A DNA stretch of 56,480 bases. Origin: Mycobacterium sp. GTDB taxonomy: Bacteria > Actinomycetota > Actinomycetes > Mycobacteriales > Mycobacteriaceae. A program made the position numbers and the translations under genes. Where the stretch lies: positions 1 to 56,480 of the forward strand of contig NZ_JAOPWB010000039.1 in assembly GCF_025965855.1 (NCBI RefSeq), written 5' to 3'. The notes beneath the pieces were generated by a model that saw only the letters and a list, made by a program, of their open reading frames with translations, was not told the DNA's origin and did no database searches. Below, piece after piece: positions 48,856 to 55,846 of the stretch (positions are counted from its first letter, which is position 1; each line of letters begins with the position of its first letter).

Positions 48856-50481
48856 TTACGCGCCGCGGACACGCGCGATAACCGCGGCGGGGTCGGCGAC
48901 GGTGGGGCCGCTCCAGGCGATGTGCAGATCGGGCCGCACGAGGACCAGGCGGCGGCGATACAGCTGGCGTAACCGTGGATCGTCGAGGACGAGGTGGCGC
49001 ACCGGCATTCCGACCAGTTCGGCTTCGTCCAGGAGCAGTTTGGCGTCGCTGGGTCCGGAGACGGCGTCGACGAGGGTGTAACCGTCGCCGAACTGGTCGA
49101 ACAATGTTTCGCCTTCGCCAACAACGACATTCGGCGCGCGGTGGCCTGGCCGCACCGTGGGCACGAAAGTGCGCCGATCCCATGGCGGTGCGTTGCCATC
49201 GGTGGCGCACACAATCGGTGAGCCGTCGTAGCGGACGTCGAGTTCGATTCCCAGGCTGATGTTTTCGGCGTTGTTGCTGGTGAGGAATTCTGCGATGGCG
49301 GCGCGATGCGCGCGCCCGTCGTCGCTGTCCTGGTCGATGAGGTTCGGGTCGACCATGTCGCGGGACTGCAAATGGACTAAGACGTTCTCCACCGACGCGC
49401 TGCGGTTGCGGCCTCCGATCGGACGGCGCTCGGCCTCATAACTGGTGAGGAGGCCTGGTCCGCCCCATCCGTGCAGCAAGCCGGCGAGCTTCCAGCTGAC
49501 GTTGAACGCGTCGCCCAGCCCGGTATTCATTCCGTAACCGCCGGTCGGGATCATCGTGTGGGCCGAATCACCGGCGAGCAGGATTCGATCCCGGCCGTAT
49601 CGGTCCGCGAGTAGCGCGTTGGGCCGCCACACGCTCGACGCCAGGATCTCATCGATCAAGATCGGGCGTCCAAGCGCGCGGGCGACGAACTCATGGGGAT
49701 CACCGATCGGATCGGGATCGTCGACGAGCCCCAAATCTTGGTGCAGTGTCCACGTGTCGACCTCGTCCTGTGCGATGAGGATCGCTCCGCCTGTGGTGAA
49801 CAGGTGCCAAAACTGGCCGAGCGCGTGCAGATTGGTCAGATCGCTGGAACGAAAGTGCACCAACGCGAACTCGGTAATGTCCTTGGCGCCCTCCATCGCA
49901 ATCCCCAGCTCGCTGCGGACCCGGCTCGACGCGCCGTCACACCCGACCAGATAACTGGCACGGATCTTCAGTGCTTCACCGGTGTCGCCCACGACGGTGG
50001 CTTCCACCACGTCGCCGTTTTGAGCGCAAGTCTGCAGCTGCCACCCCTGTCGAACGTCGATCAACGGATCACGTCGGCAGCGGTCCATCATCACCGCTTC
50101 GAAGATCGCCTGCGAGCAGCGTTGCCATGGCTGACCCGGCCGGGTCCCGTCGGGCGCGCCCCGAAGTGTCGCCCACTGCTCGTCGACCGAGGGCAAGGCC
50201 CAGCGGGTAACCTCCGGGCCGTCCAGCCCGGGCGTGAAGATCACGTCGAACGAATGCTGCGGCGCCACCCCCACGCGACGCAACTCGGCGTCGACACCCA
50301 ACCGCCGTAGCAACTCCATGCTGGCCCCGTTGGTGACGTCCATCTTCGGGAAGCGAGTCGTGTGCGTGTTGCGTTCGACAAGAACGCAATTGATGCCGTA
50401 CCCGGACAGCAAGCTGGCAAGGATGAGACCGGTAGGTCCTCCACCGGCAACAAGGACGGGGGTGTCGAATGTGTGTGTCAT
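48856..50481 (-). CDS. FAD-dependent aromatic-type monooxygenase
   Basis: A 541-residue class A flavoprotein hydroxylase of the phenol-hydroxylase/TetX-like group. VLVAGGGPTGLILASLLSGYG (residues 9-29) binds FAD; YLVGCDGASSRVRSELG (about 175) is the DG motif; RILLAGDSAHTMIPTGGYGMNTGLGDAFN (about 300) the GD motif. A C-terminal extension of about 140 residues has a thioredoxin-like end (LVLVRPDLHIAWSG). ATG 50481 (MTHTFDTPV) chosen since the fold begins at once. A TTGACA-N17-TAGTGT promoter lies just upstream and overlaps the operator of the divergent TetR, so substrate-induced expression is likely. The substrate is unknown. Confidence 0.9.
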   Translation of the reverse strand: MTHTFDTPVLVAGGGPTGLILASLLSGYGINCVLVERNTHTTRFPKMDVTNGASMELLRRLGVDAELRRVGVAPQHSFDVIFTPGLDGPEVTRWALPSVDEQWATLRGAPDGTRPGQPWQRCSQAIFEAVMMDRCRRDPLIDVRQGWQLQTCAQNGDVVEATVVGDTGEALKIRASYLVGCDGASSRVRSELGIAMEGAKDITEFALVHFRSSDLTNLHALGQFWHLFTTGGAILIAQDEVDTWTLHQDLGLVDDPDPIGDPHEFVARALGRPILIDEILASSVWRPNALLADRYGRDRILLAGDSAHTMIPTGGYGMNTGLGDAFNVSWKLAGLLHGWGGPGLLTSYEAERRPIGGRNRSASVENVLVHLQSRDMVDPNLIDQDSDDGRAHRAAIAEFLTSNNAENISLGIELDVRYDGSPIVCATDGNAPPWDRRTFVPTVRPGHRAPNVVVGEGETLFDQFGDGYTLVDAVSGPSDAKLLLDEAELVGMPVRHLVLDDPRLRQLYRRRLVLVRPDLHIAWSGPTVADPAAVIARVRGA

Positions 50482-50521
50482 CGCGTCAACGACTCCTGTG
50501 ACTGGCGAACCGTTGATGAGC

Positions 50522-50564
50522 ACACTATGAGCTTAATTGATGGATGTCAATATAAATGTTGACA
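50522..50564. promoter_or_regulatory. Promoter of the monooxygenase overlapping a TetR-type operator
   Basis: On the minus strand TTGACA (50550-50545), a 17-bp spacer and TAGTGT (50527-50522) form a good sigma-A promoter 40 nt before the monooxygenase start. The -35 box is one arm of the inverted repeat TGTCAA-N8-TTGACA (50545-50564), a perfect 6-bp palindrome in AT-rich DNA; the other arm is TTGACA on the plus strand. A repressor bound here would block -35 recognition. The repeat lies upstream of the preferred TetR start GTG 50588. Confidence 0.72.
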
Positions 50565-50587
50565 CTTGGTCTGGTATACCTTGTCGG

Positions 50588-51277
50588 GTGGTCTCGAAAC
50601 CGACAGCACAGGGGCGTCGTGGTCGCCCGAAGGCCGCTGACTCGACGCCGCAGCAGGACATCCTCGAAACCGCCCTTGTGGCGTTCGCGACATATGGATA
50701 CGACGGCGTCTCGGTGCGGACGCTCAACCGAGGCCTCGGGGTCAGTCACAATCTGATCTATCAGCGCCTCGGCAGCAAAGACGATCTCTGGCGGGCCTCG
50801 GTCGATTTCGGCTTCAGCCCGCTCCTGCGCATCATGCAGGGGATTTTCGATCCAACCCTGACCGAGCCGCTGGAACAGCTACGCCTGGCGATCCGTAATT
50901 ACGTCGTGTTCTCCGCCAACCACCCCGAGTTGGTTGCGTTGATGAACATCGAAGCCCGCCAGGACACCGACCGGCTTGCCTACATCTACGACAACTACAT
51001 CCAACCCGCCTTGACGGGCGTCGGGCGGCTCCTGGTGTACCTCGCCGAGCGGAAGACGATTCGTCCGATCGCGTTGCGGGACTTCCACTTTCTGGTCGCG
51101 CACGGTGCGGCCGCGATCTACAGCCTCGTGCCGCTCGCGACCTTGTTCGACCCGGCGAACCCGTGCGACCCCGCCGCCATCGAAGAACACGCCCGGCTGG
51201 TGTCGGATCTGGTCGTCGAGGGTCTGCGGTTGGAAACCAAATCAGCCGAGGTAACTGTCAAGCATCCGCCGAAGTAA
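50588..51277 (+). CDS. TetR-family regulator
   Basis: A 229-residue regulator from GTG 50588. An Arg/Lys-rich AT-hook-like start (AQGRRGRPKAAD) precedes the helix-turn-helix (ILETALVAFATYGYDGVSVRTLNRGLGVSHNLIYQRLGSKDDLW, about 25-68). A longer frame opens at 50537, but that would put the operator in the coding region. The last 12 codons and the stop (51275-51277) are supplied by the 23-bp tandem repeat, so the natural C-terminus may have been replaced. Divergent from the monooxygenase it probably controls. Confidence 0.85.
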   Translation: MVSKPTAQGRRGRPKAADSTPQQDILETALVAFATYGYDGVSVRTLNRGLGVSHNLIYQRLGSKDDLWRASVDFGFSPLLRIMQGIFDPTLTEPLEQLRLAIRNYVVFSANHPELVALMNIEARQDTDRLAYIYDNYIQPALTGVGRLLVYLAERKTIRPIALRDFHFLVAHGAAAIYSLVPLATLFDPANPCDPAAIEEHARLVSDLVVEGLRLETKSAEVTVKHPPK

Positions 51278-51299
51278 CTGTCAAGCATCAGCCGAGGTC
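51241..51299. repeat. 23-bp tandem repeats at the cassette right border
   Basis: Two full copies (51241-51263 and 51264-51286, consensus ATCMGCCGARGTAACTGTCA plus AGC) and a partial third from 51287 to 51299. They differ at two positions. A single related copy at 48593-48618 in the same orientation lies at the other side of the monooxygenase/TetR pair. Multiple short terminal repeats are seen at ends of IS21-type elements, but no transposase is present, so this is only a possible origin. Confidence 0.75.
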
Positions 51300-51314
51300 A
51301 TACACCCCCGGCGG

Positions 51315-51357
51315 TGCCCCCGGCAGGATTCGCACCTGCGACACCGGCTTTAGGAGA
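51315..51357 (-). pseudogene. 3' half of tRNA-Arg(CCU), remnant
   Basis: Minus strand reads as anticodon loop CTCCTAA (anticodon CCT), stem AGCCG, variable GTGTC, T-stem GCAGG/CCTGC, acceptor CGGGGGC and discriminator A. The 5' half (acceptor, D-arm) is absent; sequence beyond 51357 no longer matches a tRNA. The T-loop is TGCGAAT, where the universal T at position 55 has become G. A tRNA 3' half is the typical product of integrase-mediated insertion at a tRNA gene, so this marks an island or prophage junction. No intact tRNA is in the window. Confidence 0.82.
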
Positions 51358-51598
51358 ACCTGCAAGCCAGACTGGTTGAGACGTCGAAATGGCGTCTGAG
51401 CTGGCCATATAGAGCCATCGCACACCAAGCGAGACCATCGCGTGTCGCGGATTCACCGACCAAACACCGACCATAGGAAGGCGTTGGCCATCCGTTCTAG
51501 AGCTGCTCGGTGACGGGGTCCGGTCTGACGGCGCGGCGACGAACCGGGCTGTGCTTTTGCACCGCCTTTCGGACGCGGCGCCGACGTGCCGCACCCCA

Positions 51599-51711
51599 AT
51601 GGATATCAGCAGTTATCCATGAAATGCGCCAGCGCGTCGCGCCATTGCCGGCGACAGCGCCGGGGAGCGGAGGTACGGGCACATTGCCGATGGATAACAG
51701 CGGTTATCCAT
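51599..51711. repeat. Pair of 22-bp palindromes
   Basis: ATGGATATC-N4-GTTATCCAT (51599-51620, one mismatch) and ATGGATAAC-N4-GTTATCCAT (51690-51711, perfect). The spacers are AGCA and AGCG. Their centres are 91 bp apart. They lie in a gene-free region between the tRNA scar and the MBL operon. They could be binding sites for a dimeric regulator or recombinase. No gene starts directly at either one. Confidence 0.75.
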
Positions 51712-52074
51712 GATCCGCGTGGCGTACCGGGTCGGTCACGGACACAGCATGCCCGGCCCTGAGGTCGCAGTCACCGCAGTTATTCGAAGCGGCTCGTCTG
51801 GCAGGCGAACGCAATGGGCTCGCCATCGAGCTCGCTCACGGTCGCGGCACCGAAGCACCGCGTATCGATCGGTGAATCGCGGTGACGCGCATTCCGTCAC
51901 CCTATTGCTGATCGAGCGTCGTGGTGGCGGCTGTGTTCGCTCAGAGCTGAGCAACCGGGCGTCCGACACGCCTTCGCCCGAGACCGATTGTCGGGGGTCG
52001 GGCGTAACGTCTGAATGTTCTGCGATGTGTGCCGCGTAAGCGGCGGCGCGGCTTCGGCCGAGGAAGGAAGATCG

Positions 52075-53367
52075 GTGTCTGCCGAGGATACTTTGCCTGC
52101 CCGGGGGGCGGTGTTCTGGCCCGTCGGTACGGGCGACAGCACAACGATTGTCGTCGACGAGACGGTCGTGCTGCAGATCGACCTGCACGACATGGACAAG
52201 GCCGACGACGAGGACAATCCCGAACTCGCCGTCGTTGACCGGCTCGTCGCCGCACTGCCAGTCGTCGACGGCGAGCCGTACCTTTCGACGTTCGCGTTGA
52301 CGCATGCCGACAAGGACCACTGCCTCGGTTTCGCCGACCTGCTGTCCAAGGTGCACATCGGGGAGCTGTGGTCCACGCCACGGCTGTGGCGCGAATACAA
52401 CGACGCTGATGCTGAGGACCCGTGCGAGGACGCGATCGCGTTCCGCGAGGAGTCCGAGCGCCGCATCACCGCTACGAAAGCCGCCCTCAAAGCCGGCCAG
52501 GAACCGACGAGCGGTGACCGGATCGTGGTCATCGGACACGACGAGGACCACGGTCAGCACCCGTACGAAGAGCTGCCCGACCAATACAAGTCCTATCCCG
52601 GGCAGACGTTGACGGTCCTTGACGGACACGAATGCGCGGGACGGTTCGAGGCGTTCTTCCACGCCCCGTTCGGCGATGACTGCGCGGCCCCGCGCAACGA
52701 GACCTCGCTGGCCATGCAGGTGACGCTGACCGACGACTCCGGCGTTGATGGCAAGGTGTTGCTATTCGGAGACCTCGCCCACGACACGATCATGAAGGTC
52801 TTCGACTACAGCGAGTACCACCACCGGCAGCAGTATCTGGAGTGGGACCTGCTGCTGGCATCGCATCACTGCTCGAAACGGGTGATGTACAAGCCGGGTG
52901 ACGACGGCAACGACGTGCTCCAGATGGACGTCCTCAACGCGTTGGAGCGAAACTCGCGCGACGGGGCAGTGATCGTCTGCAGCAGCGCCACCATTCCGAC
53001 CGCCGACGTCGCCGGCGCCAACCCCCCGCACCGCAAGGCAGCCGACCGCTACAGCGAGATCGCCGATGAGGTCATCTGCACCATGGCCTGGAGCGACGCG
53101 GCCGCCCCCTCACCCGTGGTCTTCGGTGTGGACGCCGGCGGCGGAGCAGTCGTACCCCAGCCGTCGGTCGAATCGGCCGCGCGTTCGGCGCACGTCGGCG
53201 CGGGAGCCCGGCTGGCGGCGATCACCGCGGCCGCAGTGACGGTGGCGAAATCCCTTCCCTCCCACAGTCCCGACACCTCCACCGGCCCGGATCGGATCCG
53301 GGCGGCGATCACCGCCGATCGCGGCGGCGACAAGGCACCTGACACCCCGGTGGGCTTCGGCCGTTGA
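52075..53367 (+). CDS. ComEC-type metallo-beta-lactamase-fold protein of the E2-E1-JAB operon
   Basis: A 430-residue protein from GTG 52075, chosen for the AGGAAGGAAG ribosome site. The MBL fold spans about 10-345. AVFWPVGTGDSTTIVV replaces the usual first strands, THADKDHCLGF (H77-x-D79-x-D81-H82) is the metal motif in the HxDxDH form of ComEC/Rec2-like hydrolases, NETSLAMQVTL and LLFGDLAHD (D233) match the NxxSLVL and GD pattern, and LLASHHCSK (H264-H265) corresponds to GHHGS. The last 75 residues are Ala-rich with a hydrophobic helix (VGAGARLAAITAAAVTVAKSL). It is not similar to Rv0906. A nuclease, phosphodiesterase or nucleotide-signal hydrolase is plausible. Overlaps the next gene by TTGA. 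Confidence 0.85.
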   Translation: MSAEDTLPARGAVFWPVGTGDSTTIVVDETVVLQIDLHDMDKADDEDNPELAVVDRLVAALPVVDGEPYLSTFALTHADKDHCLGFADLLSKVHIGELWSTPRLWREYNDADAEDPCEDAIAFREESERRITATKAALKAGQEPTSGDRIVVIGHDEDHGQHPYEELPDQYKSYPGQTLTVLDGHECAGRFEAFFHAPFGDDCAAPRNETSLAMQVTLTDDSGVDGKVLLFGDLAHDTIMKVFDYSEYHHRQQYLEWDLLLASHHCSKRVMYKPGDDGNDVLQMDVLNALERNSRDGAVIVCSSATIPTADVAGANPPHRKAADRYSEIADEVICTMAWSDAAAPSPVVFGVDAGGGAVVPQPSVESAARSAHVGAGARLAAITAAAVTVAKSLPSHSPDTSTGPDRIRAAITADRGGDKAPDTPVGFGR

Positions 53368-55846
53368 CAGAGCTGGCTGTTCGGCAGATCCAAGAGATCG
53401 CCGGCGTCAGCATGGGCGCCGTCGAGTTCATCGAGTCACGTCAGGAAGCCGCCGGCCTCGTTGTCGACATCTCGCTGGACACGCGGCGCATCACGACCCG
53501 CGGCGCTGGCATCAAGGTCCGCAACCGTGAGCGCTTTCAGCTCGTGATACCCGAGACCTACCCGTACCGGCCCCCGTCAGTATGGGTGTCGCACCGGCGG
53601 TGGGCCGGCCGCCCGCACGTCCAGTGGGGACGCTTCCTGTGCCTGTACGCGGCACCAGCGGTGGAGTGGAACCCTGCCGAAGGGATGCGCGGCCTGATCG
53701 ATCTGCTCGTCACCTGGCTGACGCGTGCCGCCGAGGGCACCCTGGACCCTGACGATCAACCGCTGCACCCGCCGGTGACCTACACCTCCACCGCCACCGG
53801 ACGAGTCATAGTCCATCCCGATGTCGCCGATCTCGTCCCATGGGGCGACACGGTCACACCAGGGCGGACGCGCCTGCTGTATGCATGGTGCCAGCGCAAC
53901 GGCAACCGGATCGACATTCGAGAATGGCTGATCCCTGATGAGGCCTACGACCGTGTGCTGGACGCCGACTTCAACCCGGTCGACGTCGCAGGGCGTCCCC
54001 ACTTCGTCGCGCCGCTGATTGTGGTGAGTGACGAATTGTCCATGGAGTACCCGGACAACGCCGCGGCGCTGGTCGGCAGCCTGGAGGATTTCGGGTTCCC
54101 CCGCGACGCCGTGTTGCGCGCGATCGCCAGCGCCAGAACCTTCAACGGCGCGATCGCCAGCTTCGCCGCAACCGACAGCGACGCGCCGGTCGTGGTGCTG
54201 CTGGGCACGCCGGCCCGCCGCGTCGCGGGAACCCGACGGTTGACCCACCTCACCGCGTGGAAACTCGACGACCTCGGGTCTCAGATCAGCGAGCTGGTTC
54301 GCGGCATACACCGCTATGACGACGAACTCGCAGAAGAAGTGCGGTCACTGGCCAACAAGTGGATCAACATCGCCGAGGTGGATTGGATGGCGGTGTACGA
54401 GAACCGGCCCGAGGTCACCAACCGTCGCGACGCGGCGTCCTCGGCGGCCTGGTTGCAGGGGAAGCGCGTCCTCGTGCTGGGATGTGGCGCACTGGGCGCG
54501 CCCATCGCCGAGCACTGCGTCCGGGCCGGCGTCAGTGCGCTCACGGTGGTCGACGACGGCACCGTCAAACCCGGCATCCTGGTGCGCCAGCCCTACTATG
54601 ACGCCGACATCAGCCACGCCAAGGCTCGCCGGCTGGCCGACCGGCTCAGCGAGATCCGCCCGGACCTGAAGGTACAAGCGCTCGCCCGCAACGCCTTTCG
54701 CCTCTTCACCGGAGAACTGCAGGGTCCACCGGACTACGACCTCATCGTGGATGCATCGGCGAATACAGGCGTGCGCGCCGCGATCGAGAGTGCCCGCGCT
54801 GCATGCCGCGACGACTGGCCACCGCTGATCACCGGGCTCTTCGGCCACGACGCGCAGCGAGGCCTGGGCGTCCTATCTCGACCCGGTTCAACGGGTGGCG
54901 CACATGACATCCTGCGCAGGATCGCCATCGACGCCCGCGGCCATGCGTGCGCGACATGGCGTGACGTTGCCGACGACTTCTTCCCCGATCCTGCGCGCAC
55001 GCAGATGTTCTTCCCCGAACCCGGATGTTCCGCACCCACTTTCACCGGTTCGGCGATCCAGACGGAAGCGCTGGCGTCAGCGCTGCTCTGGTCGTTGATC
55101 ACGGAATTGGCCGACGAACTCACCGCCGAGCCGATGGAAGCCGCGGCGATCCGTTTGGCCGGCATTGGCGCTTCCGATGCTCGTGCGAGCCGGCTGAGCT
55201 GGCCCAACGACCATGTGCAGCGAGATCTCAACGGGCGCTACGAAGTTCGCGTGTCAGCGCGAGCACTGGCGGAGATGCGAGCCGAGACATGCAGGGGGCC
55301 CGAACGCGGGGACCGCAGGTCGAGACGGGCGGCATGCTCCTGGGAGCATTCGACGACGCGGTCGGCTGCGTCTACATCGACGCGACGTCGGGGCCGTCGC
55401 CCGACAGTGTCCTGTCGGCCGCGCATTTCGATCACGGCACGGTCGGTACTCAAGAGCTCGTCGCGCACCATCAGAAGCGCACCGCCCATCGCGTTGGCTT
55501 CGTCGGAATGTGGCACACCCACCCGTACGGGCAAGCCTACCCAAGCCCCACCGACGAGGCCGGAATCGGTTGGATCGTGTCGCCCGACGGCGCCGGTCGA
55601 CGTGCGCTCATGCTCATCCTCGGCGGGACGGGCGAGCGCTGGAACGCCTGGCGCGAACAAGGCGACACGCCAGAGATCTACCTGCGGGTCGTTGACCGTC
55701 ACGACGCCATTCAGCCTGCCATCAGACGGGCGGGGTCACCGGTCGTCCTGCCCACCGGCAGCTTTCCAGGCGGCTTCTACCACCCTGATCCCGGCTCGCC
55801 ACCTCAATCAGCCTGGTGGCGCAGACTTTTCGGCGGAAAATCATGA
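53364..55846 (+). CDS. E2-E1 (ThiF) fusion, joined to JAB by a frameshift
   Basis: Starts TTG 53364, overlapping the MBL stop. Residues about 1-130 are an E2/UBC-like domain: PETYPYRPPSVWV, HVQWGRFLCLY with Cys93 in the catalytic position, and EWNPAEGMRGLIDLLVTWL. Residues 140-340 form a linker region of unknown fold with VVVLLGTPARRVAGTRRLTH. Residues about 365-600 are an E1/ThiF adenylating domain: VLVLGCGALGAPIAEHC (nucleotide loop), DDGTVKPGILVRQPYYDAD with Arg408, and EPGCSAPTFTGSA with Cys555 as a likely E1 thiolating Cys. After RYEVRVSARALAEMRAETCRG (about 625-645) the frame becomes basic nonsense to 56021, while the JAB domain continues in the -1 frame (see the next entry). The natural product is probably one E2-E1-JAB chain of about 827 residues. 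Confidence 0.87.
55289..55846 (+). CDS. JAB/JAMM-type isopeptidase domain (shifted frame)
   Basis: The frame from ATG 55289 (186 residues) reads VETGGMLLGAFDDAVGCVYI, then VGFVGMWHTHPYGQAYPSPTDE. It has the full JAMM zinc motif: Glu in ETGG, HTH, seven residues, then S-x-x-D. JAB enzymes hydrolyse bonds to a ubiquitin-like or acyl-modified C-terminus; Cap3 in type II CBASS removes conjugates made by Cap2. The first beta-strand and helix (YEVRVSARALAEMRAETC) are in the E1 frame, so a separate start at 55289 would give a truncated domain. The stop at 55846 overlaps the patatin start (ATGA). No ribosome site was seen before 55289. Confidence 0.83.
   Translation: MQGARTRGPQVETGGMLLGAFDDAVGCVYIDATSGPSPDSVLSAAHFDHGTVGTQELVAHHQKRTAHRVGFVGMWHTHPYGQAYPSPTDEAGIGWIVSPDGAGRRALMLILGGTGERWNAWREQGDTPEIYLRVVDRHDAIQPAIRRAGSPVVLPTGSFPGGFYHPDPGSPPQSAWWRRLFGGKS

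Larger units (their letters stand above)
51300..52074. other. Gene-poor junction region
   Basis: About 775 nt between the TetR gene and the MBL operon. It contains the tRNA-Arg remnant and the two palindromes described separately. Short open frames on both strands are Arg/Ser-rich shadow frames without recognisable domains, so no gene is called. The final 60 nt before 52075 should hold the operon's leader; a promoter was not recognised with confidence. Confidence 0.55.

Noticed and set aside
51315..51357. Functional tRNA-Arg gene
   Set aside because: The 5' half is missing and T-loop position 55 is altered.
51298..51594. Minus-strand frame across the tRNA remnant
   Set aside because: It reads through the tRNA fragment and low-complexity residues; no family resemblance.
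51710..52039. 109-codon plus-strand frame upstream of the MBL gene
   Set aside because: Arg/Ser-rich, no ribosome site, no recognisable domain; treated as intergenic.
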